NCBI GenBank assembly: GCA_008508345.1
Contig: QNGE01000751.1
Span: 112,247-176,246 of the forward strand
DNA: 64,000 bases
Direction: 5' to 3'
Source of the DNA: Paragonimus westermani
Taxonomy: Eukaryota > Platyhelminthes > Trematoda > Plagiorchiida > Troglotrematidae
Both the position numbers and the translations under genes were made by a program. Positions 22,701-33,300 of this stretch are shown here, piece after piece (the first letter of the stretch is position 1; each line of letters begins with the position of its first letter). Under the pieces are notes generated by a model. It ran no database searches. It was not told the origin of the DNA and saw only the letters and a list, made by a program, of their open reading frames with translations.

Positions 22701-25700
22701 CTGTTCAAAGAATGCTAGTTTTCAGCTTTTGTATGCTAATCATTGTAACGTTTGACAATAAGGACTTAATCTCCCGCTCATCAGAAGTTCTTCGCTATTG
22801 TTTTCAATCTACAAGAGCGCCTTATTGGATTGGACCAAGAGCAGCTGTGTGCAGTGTAATTCCACTGTCGTTGTTTCACTTGAGAAATTGTGAGCCACTC
22901 AGCGGCATTTTCGTGGATGGCTTTGGACTCTTGTAACGATAAACCAATCACTGATCAAAGAGCCCTGTCTCCAGTTGTTTAGGGCGACACAGATTCCCTA
23001 ATTGTATGCAGTGCGATCTGTGTGAACGCGCTAACCGATTTTCTACGGGATGGGGAAAAAGTGAAATATCAAATCTCTTTCTTTGCTCGGTGCGCTTATC
23101 AAGTCGGGAGCCCTTAAAAAACCACTGTGACTACTTTTCTCGCGAAATCACATCTGACCACGGCATTCCCAAAGAGACCTTGGAAAAACTGCTGAGTACA
23201 GTATCCATTTCACCCCTCCTGATAAAGCAACCGATAGTGTGACAAAGTCTAAGGTGGTTAATCAGAGCACTTGCTGTTAAGACCAGTGCCGATTTTTCCT
23301 AACAGACCAAGTAATTTGTCTTTGGGATGTATTTTTTGTGATAGAAATTTGTATGCTCTCAATGCTTGTTACGGTATACTTCCACGGTAAAATTTTTACA
23401 TATTCCGAGATTTCCACTGCCCTGTGGCACATAAACTTTCTTCCGGCATCAAGCGTAAATGTGCTGAAACTATTTAGATGCCTTCTCACAGTAGTACTAA
23501 TTATTTTCAGGATGTCTCCTTTTTTTATCCATTCTTAACACAGCCTTACGCGTATTTTTTCTGCGTTTGGGTGTATGTAGACTGTCAGTTTCCTCTTTGT
23601 GATATGAGTATGGTTTGACAACAGCGATTCTATTGCCTATGCTCTGCATGTCCTTGTAGTACCCTGCCTCAGTTGGTCTAGAATTTTGGCTGCCGGTTTT
23701 CACTAGTGTCTCATCTGACTTGCTTTCGTGTGTGGAAATTCTGTTTTTGCAAGTCTGTTATTTCATTGTTTGGTGAGTTGTCTGTTGTAAATTTCCTGTT
23801 TCCTTTCGGACCTCTGTCCTGACACTTCAAAGCCACAGCGGCTCCCCCAACATTGGGTTACATTTCCTTCCGCACTCCTCTGTCTCTGTCTGCCCGTATG
23901 TCTGTTTTTGTCACACAGCGCATCTCAGCCGAGCTGTGGTTGACCAATTTTGAATTATCTTTGTGATAATGGATAATGAGTTATTTTTTGTACTATCCTC
24001 ATTTTAGTTTGCCCTCCCACCTAGTGACTGACTTATCGGAACGCTTTGTGCTACTTTGGCCAACTTTTCCATCCGCCGTGATTTCCGATAGGTTTTTCTC
24101 ATTCCAGTATCTGCGATTACTTTTAGTTTTTTTTTAAAGTATTTTTCCCACACTTTTAGGAGGTCAGCTTTTGTTTTACAATTCTGTCTTTGTACCTGAA
24201 GTGGTACATGAACGAACTGAATTTTTAAATATGCTTTTCTCATACGGTTTGTTTTTGACATGAAAACTCCTTTTTAGTTATTGTTAACAGGCTGTGACAA
24301 CCATACACTTTCAATCGCTCATTATCAGATTTACAAAACCCTGAGGGCAAATAGAAAAGAGTGAGGTATTGAATCGGTCGGATTCGGAGTTATATTAATC
24401 ACTCACTGTTGTAGATGCTAATAGGCTTGTTTCCCGTGATCAAGGTCCTCTGTTTGTTTAGGCTTTGTCGAAAGAGGAGTATGAATTATTTGGATCGAAA
24501 AGCACCGTTTTTGTGGGCAAAACAGTGTTACATTATCGGATGACGGTGTAGTTGGCTGTTGTTAAAATCCCCTCTCTACGGTATCGAGTTGAGTGATCAG
24601 AATTTTTTCGACTATCCGAAATGCCTTGGATGCGATACAGTCAGCTTGTCCATTCACTGGCTGTCTCGTTTGCATAAGAGTGAGGCGAACAGGTTTTTTT
24701 GTGACACGTTGATTAACTGGGTGTGTTATGTTGTATGTGACTTACCTGTCACAACAGGCATTCACCTTTTATTTTCGAGAAAGGGAAGTTCGTTCTACAG
24801 TTTGTTTGTGCAGATTTGTCTGCTACGTGATACCAGGAATTTAATGAAGTTCCATTTTTGTCTTAGAGCAGCGTTATCCAATCTTTTCCGGCCCGACAAA
24901 ATTCGTTGTTTGTTCGTCGAAACACTAACTGTTTCATATGCAGTGGCAACCGCTTAATTCGACTACTATTGGTCCATATTGTTTAGAAACAATCTGTCTT
25001 CTACTCTTGTACAAAATATTTCAAGAGATCTAGTCAAGGAACGTAGTCGACTTTCAAGTTACGCAATACTTATCCTTGGAATATATTAAATCATGTATGT
25101 TCATTGGACGCGTGGTAGTGGTCAGTTGATTGCACCAACCTGTTGTTATGCACTAGCACGATCCTTCGACGTGAATATTTTTAGCCAACTGCAAAGCAGT
25201 TGGAATCCAATTGGACGGTAGAAATCTGGAGCCACTACGGTTAACAATTCTTAGACGGTCCAAATTCTTCAGTAGTGTGCCGTTCACCGCATTAAAGCAT
25301 CATGCAGACAGACCAAGGAATTCAAAAGCGTTTTCAGGCGGCTTTGATTTCCCCAATAATAGGAAGATTCCCATGCCGTTACTGCCACGTGAATTGATAC
25401 TTTCTGCTGTTGCGCCCCCATGCTTCAGTTGGCCTGAAGCCCGGTAACTTCTTCGCTTATTAAATCTTCAAGGAAGCAAGGAAATTTTTCTCTCAGGCGT
25501 TGCTGTTGCAAGCAGTTTTTCAAGTTCGTTGGAATGCTTCTATGCTGACTGTGCTTAGAGACTGCAACAGTTTTCTTGCCTATGTTTTTCAAACATCAAC
25601 TTCCACTGGAACTAAATAATGCAGTATTTACCTTGACATTGTTGACATTGCCACTGACTATTTGGCGTACTCCTTTTTAGGCCAGATGTGCAGCGTCTGT

Positions 25701-27334
25701 TGAAAATTTAATTTCCTCGCATAATTCATGATCGACAGGTTACATAGATCCTGTAATCGTGTTTAATTCATTAACGAAACGTTTCTAGTGCAAGCGTTTA
25801 GAGCGTCACCACGTAAGTGCAGAGCAAATTGTATTTAAAACTCCTTACCGTCTTCACACAGGTGAAGGAATAATCCGCTATTTGGCGAATTTATCAGACT
25901 ACGGCTTATCGTATGTACATACTGATGGCTGTGGCTGAAGGAAGTCATTGACAACATTGGTGATAAATAGTAAAATTAATTGAAATGAGATTTGGAACGT
26001 GTTTTTATTTCCAAAATACGATTAGTCCACTTACTACTAGCTACACACCCTGGATTGCACCTTATCTGTTGTACATCAGGCCATATATTTTATTGGAATT
26101 CGTTTTCTCTCATACGAAGCTCTTCACGAATTGACTCAAACCTCTGGTTTTGGAAAACTGCGTTTCTTCTTCTATCTGCTTTTCTGTGCTTTGTTGTACG
26201 TTGTCTCTTACAGTCGTTTCACTTAAGTGTATAGCAGTTGCACATTATAATTGACCTTCAGTATCTTCGCCCATTTTTTAAGCAGTACGTGGTGTTTGTA
26301 CTGAGAGGGAGTGGATTTCAAGTATCCGTGACCTGTATCCTCGTAAAAGTAGTCAGTCTTGGATAGGCTAGATATAATGCATGTGCCATTCACCGTGTGA
26401 GAATTCCTGCGTTGTACGAGCTGCTTGGATAAGCTACAGTATTTCTCGAGTCTATTGTCAACTCTATTTTTCTTTCTTCCATGTATCTTCCATGTTACGG
26501 AATACAACCATACCATAGGACAGCTTATCAAATTGTTCGACATTCTTACTTTTTTAAACAGTTCTGATTAATGTGTCTGAGCACAGTGGGTAGCACAAAT
26601 CTGTTTTCGACGGAACAAACTTCTGCTGCACACTACGCTACGTTTCGTTTCGTCATACTGTTTAACATCTATAGGGGATATACAGCCATTGAGAACTTAC
26701 GCATAATGCTATATGTATTTGTCCATAGCTAAACTGTGTACATTTATTATTTCTATCAGGGGTTAAATTCAGTAGTCACTGTTAAAACCTTTCTTAGGAA
26801 ATCAAGCGCACCTTTTGATACCTAATCGTCTCATTTGAGAATGGCTGTTTGAAGGAGTCAATATTATGCAACTGTCTCACTTACACCAACACTTAATCTT
26901 TGTTTCGAAACTTGATTCTGTGACGTACCCAGAACATTGTGACTTTGATTTCCATCAACTGCATAGTTCAATTTGTTTTTATTTTCCTTTATCATTTTAT
27001 GGACTGGGTGATTATTGCTTAAAAACGTTCATCACCTTTCACCTTGTTTTGTTGTGTAACCATCCTACCGGTTGGTTTACTCCATGACTCTTTGAATCGC
27101 ATCCGATTAGATTCTTATCGTGTGTTTTGCTCCTTACAGGGTTTGGTTGATAACTTACTCGGTTCTTGCGATGGGCATTTGAAGCTGGAGCTGGTCCAAT
27201 TGGCTGCCGAATACGAACATCGTTTGCAACTTGGACAGAAGCCGATATTTCATCTGGAGGCCTTCGTGATAGCCTTCATGGCAGTCTATAAACGGTTTGT
27301 TGAGGATGCGCTGGGACCAGGTATGGAGTGGTGA
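7796..27334 (+). CDS. RFC3: Replication factor C subunit 3 (clamp-loader small subunit), six exons
   Basis: Exons: 7796-7885, 7922-8127, 14955-15171, 16870-17168, 17821-17890 and 27140-27334 (stop TGA). All five introns are GT-AG with phases 0, 2, 0, 2, 0, and the splice gives 358 aa against 356 in human. The start MSLWVDKY is conserved; a tandem ATG makes the first residue either 7796 or 7799. Domains: Walker [10 protein letters not shown] (43-51), the Walker B region VVVLHEAD (132-139), the clamp-loader block [13 protein letters not shown] (144-156), and the SRC motif at 178-180 within TRSRC. The C-terminal collar runs from [11 protein letters not shown] to [21 protein letters not shown]3 is a nuclear AAA+ subunit of RFC1-5, which loads PCNA at primer ends; it also serves the RAD17, CTF18 and ATAD5 loaders. 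No AATAAA was seen within 600 nt of the stop. Intron 5 contains the N gap, but no exon appears to be missing. Confidence 0.97.
7886..7921 (+). other. 36-nt micro-intron 1 of RFC3
   Basis: The segment starts GTAAGG and ends TTTCTCAG. Removing it joins LKNL directly to [10 protein letters not shown], which matches human LRNLVQCGDFPHLL without a gap. Retaining it would insert 12 residues with no stop codon, because it sits in phase 0 and its length is a multiple of three. Introns of about 26-40 nt near gene 5' ends are known in schistosomes. Confidence 0.9.
8609..8826 (-). repeat. tRNA-like (SINE-like) sequence in RFC3 intron 2
   Basis: On the minus strand, TAGCTCGGTGGTA resembles a Pol III box A, and GGGTTTGAGTC about 45 nt further on resembles box B. 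The arms do not fold into a convincing cloverleaf, so this is not a working tRNA. A tRNA-derived SINE head, decayed, is the best reading; the rest of the element and its ends are not defined. Confidence 0.35.
9306..10740 (-). pseudogene. RTE-type LINE remnant (RT, C-terminal domain and 3' tail)
   Basis: Minus strand, reading from 10740 downward: [11 protein letters not shown] (near 10700); IPKGWN, a stop, then [20 protein letters not shown] (10485-10570), the RTE finger block; the catalytic box YTDD in [14 protein letters not shown] (10347-10358); [16 protein letters not shown]...[15 protein letters not shown] (10080-10190); [15 protein letters not shown] and [14 protein letters not shown] (9880-10000); [11 protein letters not shown]; and [17 protein letters not shown] (9562-9612). 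The tail at 9306-9430 matches other copies in the window. There are in-frame stops and frameshifts, and the stretch between the finger block and YTDD is far shorter than in an intact RT, indicating an internal deletion. The element is antisense to RFC3 within its intron 2. Confidence 0.88.
10190..10206. repeat. (TTA)n tract inside the RTE LINE
   Basis: About five TTA units, read as AAT repeats on the LINE strand, sit immediately before VDQFVYL. They look like a small microsatellite expansion within the dead ORF, adding a run of Asn codons at that point. Confidence 0.7.
10905..10978 (-). repeat. Dispersed repeat copy A (inverted relative to 12252-12331)
   Basis: The reverse complement of this stretch matches 12252-12331 with few differences, including GAGGTGGTTGAAACGTAGAG followed by TATTACAACTTG and GTTGTGTTATTC. 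It lies just upstream (LINE strand) of the RTE remnant, so it might belong to that element's 5' part. The family is unknown. Confidence 0.7.
11358..11391 (+). other. Possible hammerhead-ribozyme-like core (degenerate)
   Basis: CTGAAGT is followed 15 nt later by GGACGAAACGTC. The second block matches the GAAA side of hammerhead ribozymes carried by Penelope-like elements and schistosome SINEs. The first block departs from CUGANGA at its last base, and the intervening stem II is weak. This is at best a relic. Confidence 0.15.
12252..12335 (+). repeat. Dispersed repeat copy B
   Basis: This is the plus-oriented partner of 10905-10978. Its 3' part, 12302-12331, is an exact 30-nt match to 48717-48746, so at least three copies or pieces of this family are present in the window. 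No coding content was recognised. Confidence 0.75.
13709..13760. repeat. (ATT)n microsatellite
   Basis: About ten perfect ATT units are followed by ATTACC-interrupted units, inside RFC3 intron 2. Intron 2 (8128-14954) holds nothing else I can name besides the elements listed separately. Confidence 0.9.
15172..16869 (+). other. RFC3 intron 3, no other feature seen
   Basis: The GT-AG intron runs from GTAGCG to TCCCAG. Open frames at 16135-16549 overlap in all three plus frames and show no family resemblance. Intron 4 (17169-17820) is likewise empty of recognisable elements. Confidence 0.6.
19133..19255 (-). mobile_element. RTE-type LINE 3' tail, cut by the assembly gap
   Basis: The reverse complement matches 3871-3991 closely (TAGTTAGGTCCCTTCCC, the C/T-rich run, TATATAGGGTTCGCTGTTTC, GTGGCAGTTATGCATTAGTG). 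It runs straight into the N block. On the far side of the gap the same strand carries RTE reverse transcriptase, so both flanks most likely belong to one element. Confidence 0.75.
19256..20144. other. Assembly gap (889 N)
   Basis: This is unsequenced DNA within RFC3 intron 5. The translation of the N run has no meaning. The flanking sequence says the missing part is the body of an RTE LINE on the minus strand. Confidence 1.
20145..20285 (-). pseudogene. RTE-type LINE reverse transcriptase fragment at gap edge
   Basis: The minus strand reads [20 protein letters not shown] and continues [17 protein letters not shown] before the Ns. This is the highly conserved RTE RT block around [14 protein letters not shown] interrupts the frame at about 20256-20258, and only traces of the preceding finger region are visible beyond it. 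The conserved block itself is unusually clean, suggesting a younger insertion than the LINE in intron 2. Confidence 0.85.
20286..27139 (+). other. Remainder of RFC3 intron 5, no gene recognised
   Basis: T-rich intronic DNA with many overlapping plus-strand open frames of 60-140 codons, an effect of base composition. A cysteine-patterned stretch at 22185-22234 is noted separately as a finding. Lysine-rich minus-strand frames at 23497-24261 are the complement of the T-rich strand and are not supported as genes. Confidence 0.5.
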
Positions 27335-30300
27335 TCGTGGTCCTTGTGACTTTGCAACGAAATCATTTGGACTGTGGTGTATTGCATTTTTATCAATGTA
27401 TCTAAAATAGATTATCACATTTTTCTTGTCGTTCTCCACTCCGCCTGATGGGTATCACCTACAATGAAACCATAAATTCTGTACTGTTTTTAAGGCGCAC
27501 CTATCCCGGTTTGAATGTGATTCAATTCTGTTGTGATTATTCTCAATGTGGTGTACCTAACGTTACGGTAGATTGACCACTAAATTATTAAGCCGCATTG
27601 TCCTCGATCTTCATATGCTAAGTTAGACTGTATTTCCAACTGCGTCTGTCTTGCATTTGAGCTCGTGTGGTTGAAAAGGTCACTATAGTATGATATATTT
27701 ATTCGAACTCTAAAGACTGTTGAAGTTTCTGAGACTACTAAGTATCATTCTGGCGTATTTAACTACACATTTTTTTATCTGGTTTATCGTTCTTAGCCGA
27801 CTGTTAACCCAACATGTGCACCATTCTTCTGTAAATTTGGTACTCTGTGACCAACAACACAGAAGAGCTGGACTTTCTCGGAGTTGTTTCTGCTGTGTTA
27901 TTTAACTGCACCACACTCCCCTTAGGTTTAGTGCACTTTTACGAATGCGCAGCTTATGATTGCTTACTCACGTAGAACGTATAAGCTAACATTTTATGGC
28001 TGTTTACTTCTCTATGTCGATCGCTCACGTTAACCTTTCCCAACTGTTGGTCAACCGCCCAGTTGCCAATTTGTCGTTCAACCTTACATGTGAGCCTTGT
28101 TAGTTCGTCAGAGTTGTTACTTTCCCATCTAGATCGATATGTTAATCACCTAAGGCTAAAAAGTTTGACTGGTACGGATCGAGTTCACCTCGGAAAGGTG
28201 GGTCGGGGAGCACACTTGTAGAGCTTCTAAGTTTGATGCTTCAACAACGGCGTGGCCACTCTCACGATGCGTATGATCTGCTATCTGGTCACTTGGAAGC
28301 AGTGAGTTGCTGTTCCTTGATAACGCCTTCATTTGCCTGTGCTACATGTACATGCTGCAGACACGGTTATTCCAAAAATGTTTGTGCCAGGACGATCGGA
28401 TCTCTGCCATCGATACCGTGTCCGTTCACCGTTTCGTTCTTGTGTGGCTATTTAAGTCGTCTCCTTACTAATGTCAGTCCTCTAGCTTTGACCACGCGAT
28501 CTACAGGAATACGGGACCATTGATCTATTCACAAGCATGGGAGCAATTAATCCAAAAGTACATGACACTTTGCCAAGGACATGAAAAATCGGCGCTGTAC
28601 TTTCCACTGAATGTAGTTCCTCTTAATATGGCTATACACGAGTACAAAAGATTACTGTTTTCCGGACAGATTGATGTCGTTTCCGTTAATTCTTTTGTCC
28701 ATCTGAGATGTGTTATTCGCCGAGGCGAGGCCGTAGTGAATATTTTAGGTTATAAAAATCGGTAAACTTGATAATTGGGAGAACCACAAGATGGTTATCG
28801 CAAAGGATCCGCGAACACCTTCGGATATGGTTTCGGAACGGATCGATAAAGCCCATTTCCAGTGGACCGACATCCGTCCCACGTCTGATCTTAATGACCC
28901 ATTTGACTTGTTCTGATTATTCATATATAAAACGCATGTACCGTATGTGATTGTAAAAGCCCGATGAGAATAACCGAAAACAGCTGTTCGTACAACTGAC
29001 TTCTTATGAAACCTGATTATCTTCGATGTTCAACAAAGGTCCTCTCGACGATCCATACCGAGGGGCGGTTGCACGTAAAAGTGCAACGAGTCATGCGTGT
29101 GGGTGGGACTGGTGACAACACCTGCACATTGCTCACCGCTTGACAGGTAAAATTTGTCCGAATCATTGAAACTTATTCAATGATGCCAACATTTTCGTCG
29201 GTATGCAACATTTGTGTGTTCCGGAAACAGGCCGGTGGTCCGATCATCCACTGCACACATGCTCTGCGATGAAGACTCCGATGAATGATGAAAGGTGGTT
29301 TTTGGATATCATCTACGCGAACGGATCATCTTTCAGCTCCGTGCAATACGTTGAACGCCGAATTCGCGCCTGCCGTACAATTGGTGACCTCGGCATTGCG
29401 CAGAAACTGACTGCTTTTCAAGATTACATTTTCGCTGATTGCTAAACGGGACTCCTACCTGAGAATGCAGCCCAATTTAATGTGCAAGACTGTTTGCTGG
29501 GGTCAACATTTCTCATCGGTTCTCCTTTCCGGCACACGAACATGATTGTTGCTTGACTCTGGAATATCAGGACGCAACTAAGTGGCTCAGATTAATTAGG
29601 GCGGGGAAAAGGTTCTGTTATTATTGTCGTGTTTAAGACGGATTACCTGTCAAAACTAAACGTGGTTGTACGCCGCACACAACCCCTAAGATTCAGAAGC
29701 GAGTAGCAGGGACTCTTCAAATCTCGCGATTGGGCAGACTTGTCACTGATGCTTAACATGTCCAACTGAATCGAACAGACACTCGCACGTTACAAATGTG
29801 GGTTTCATTGATTCTCCGAAGCACACTTTGTTGACATCACTTCTCTGTTTACAATTGCACCTCTTCATGAAGCGGTGGATTTCAATGTGCCTTCAGTTCT
29901 ACTCAGAATTTTCCTGTACCCCAGCTGAATATTTTAGATTACTAATTTTTCTGTATGCCAAGAATGTTCCCTTTGAATTCAGAAGATGCTCCTACCAACA
30001 ATTTAACTATAAAGAGGTGGACGGCCTCTTAGCTCCTACTTTGGCAGGTATTTTCCTACAAATACCGAGAAGTGAAATTTCAGTTTTTGTTGATGGCATT
30101 AGTCTCCACACACGCACATGTGGATGACCTCTTGACATTTACAAACGATAGTCATTCTGGTGTACCTTACAGCTCTGTGAGCTCTGTTCATTATACTATT
30201 TCTATCTTTTGTAAAAAGGATGTTTGACATTTCCAGGCTTCCTGATTACCGGACGATTGGCTGCAGTGCTTTGCCTTTCGCAAGGGGATACAAATTTGCT

Positions 30301-33300
30301 AGTATTGGCAGTCTTGTTTGTGGATCACAAACGTAGCAAGCGTTGGTAACTCAACATTCGAACATAACCTTAGTGTGACAAAACAAGTTTTCTGGACTGG
30401 ATGACCCCATTAATTTGTTCGGTATTTTGTTACGTATCGCGAACAATTGTCTGTTCAAAAAGCACTTGTTGTTCAACTCGTGTCACATCCGTGGTGCTGC
30501 CAGCTGGATTGACAAACCAACCCAGCACATTCACGGTCGTTTTGTTGCTGCGCTTTTCGCACTCAATCGATTTTTGTGCATATGTGACTGGTGTTATTAA
30601 CCAGGATACCAACATTCCCTAGTATGTCGTGTCAGCCAACTGAATAAAGGGTACACATTATTTCAGCTGTTTATTGAGACATTTATTAGTTTTTTTCTCA
30701 GAAGGCCTTAACTCGATTCATTAATGACTCTATTCGTGCACTCTGAGAGTAACATCCTTCGGTTTATTCGTGTTAATGTTTATCAAATAGCTTTCCATTG
30801 ACGTGACCAGCTATATGCACGAACCATACATTCGATTTACTCATGCCCATTTTATCTGTTCATAATTTTCCTAAGTTTATACACTACTCGTGTGTTGTCA
30901 GACTCCAGTGAGCAGACATGATCTAGAGCAGCGCTTCCAATTTGTGGATCAGTTGGTCGACTTTCCTGTTCGTTTGTTATCGACCCAATAAGTGGAATTT
31001 TTACTAGCGAGTTTGCACTCGTAAAATAGCCAACCCCTATAGGGATGGTGGAGTAGGACATAGGAGAGCTTGTCGTTCCAACTGGTTCGTCTTGGTTCGT
31101 GGTTCTCATGCGTTTCTGCTCTTGAGTATGCACTCAGCATGCATTCAACGCGGCTGCTACTTCGTCTTCACTTAGCGCACACTTGACCAAACTCTTGTCA
31201 CGAATGTGATGCGTTTACCGCGCTTTCTCGGTCCGGACTTCGTTCTAATCAGACTGGGTTAGGGGAGGTGCGGGCAGATGGTGGACTAAGTTTTGTTAGT
31301 GTTCATTAGGCGACCAGAAGGTTGGGCGTATTTTTTTTTCGCTAATGGTAACTAGGACCGCACTCGTTTCAAACAACGTGCTGCTCACATTGTTGTCTAA
31401 CTTCCGAGTGTCTTAGAAAAACATATTTTCGACCAAATTGAGTTAGGCGTTTGTTGTTTCTATAGTGAGATGTGGTGTGCTCGGAAAATTGTAATTAGAT
31501 AAGTCGAACTGTGCACCTACATTTGATTATCTGAGTAATACACTTTCAAGCCACAACAAGGAACGTTTGTTTAATTAGGTCACAATTTCAATGATTGCTG
31601 ATTGAGAACAGTTTGTGCGTCTGTGTTAACGATTGTCGGGCGCATCGTCAACTGTCTTGTCTACCAATCTAGTCAGGCAAATAAGCAAACAAAATTATCT
31701 GCATGAGACCATCGTCTACCGCGTGGAGATCTGAAATGCAATTGTATTCAAACGAGTTTGTTTCTGTTCTTAGCACAAGATTGATCGGATTAGATTTGTA
31801 CCATTCGATTTGAAGGTGTGCTGTGCCGTTTTTAAAAGCAACGTACTTTCTTAACTACCTGGTACTCAGGGATACTTGTGACTCTTTCTCAACAATATAA
31901 ACTTCATTAACCGGTCTATGCAACTCGGGATGCGATTAGGAATTTTCTGTAACAGTTTATTCTTGGATAGTTCTTTTTTTATACCAAGTTTCAGTAGGAC
32001 TGCGTTACACAGGTGCGATTGGAAAGTCGGGCATACGATTTATTGTCATTCGGATGGCACTAGGTATAATGGCTTCTAACAGTGTAGCGTAAATTCATAA
32101 TTTCTCACCAATCAAATTGGCGAGCGTCGTTCTTTTCGAAATACTTACTTACAGAATGGTATTTTCCTGTTTCAGGTATCTCGATAAGCGTGCGATGTGC
32201 TATTTCAAAGTATGACGCTTCGTAGTTCGAGTCGGTTGGGATCAGTACAGTTGAATGTGTCTACCTCGCCTATCGTTCCCCTTGGTTGGCAAGTCCATCG
32301 TAGTTCCGATCATGTAACCGACTAATTACGAACGATATGATTGCTTGTTTATCTGTTGCGGGTTAAGTGTTGCTCACATTCAATCGTAGTTTCTGCACTC
32401 TGACGGAATTTCACGGCTTGCCTGCTTCATGAACTGTACACAATGCATCACCTGTTCATCCATGCTGGAAGCTGAATTTCGACCGCCGCACTTGTGAGCA
32501 GCGTGTGGTGACTACAACTCAGTTAACATGACTGTCATCACATCTGCTCGTTCGGCCACGATGGCTACTGAACAGTGTTCTCGCAGGCGATCACTTCGAA
32601 TAAATTACACGATAACCGATCTACCTCTGAACAGGAGGTCCTCAGTTGAGTTATGTTTGAACAGTACAATACATGCTACAACAACCTGTAGACTACCGGT
32701 AATCGTAATTAGCGATAATATTTCATTATTAACGGAGATTTTTCTCCAGATCAAGGACTTTTTGAAGCAGGGGACGCGTGAATCAATACGCTATTCTGGC
32801 AACCGCACACCACTGATAAAAAAAATAGGGACCAACAGTGTTGCATTTAGCTGTACCGGTAGGGTGTGGAAATCTGGACAGAATTAGGATCGACACAATC
32901 AGTGCGATAAGATGGTTTCATTTTCCGTTGTTCCTGGCGGCGTGTTCCGTTGTCTGTTCGACCCGTGCATTAATCGTCTGTTCTCCATATGGTTGGACGA
33001 GAGACCATTTTCAGTTGATCAAAACCATAACGCCTTCAAAAGTAATTGATTTCTTGATGTTTATCTGGTTGCTTTGACTTGTTTTCTACCTACTCCAGTT
33101 TGAGTATTGGCGTTTTGAGTGCATGTTATTGACACATTTCACCCGTGGCATGTTCAGATTTATTTATCTGTTCAGTTTTAATTTGTGCCAAATATCTCAA
33201 AGTTAGTAAATATTTTCCCTGATCCAATGGAGCTTCTTTGTTAGAAGTGAGACTTTACTGCTGACTGAAGGTACCAGTTAGTTACAAACTATTCTGAACA

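Noticed and set aside
23497..24261. Two lysine-rich minus-strand open frames in RFC3 intron 5
   Set aside because: They are the complement of the T-rich sense strand; composition explains them, and no motif was seen.
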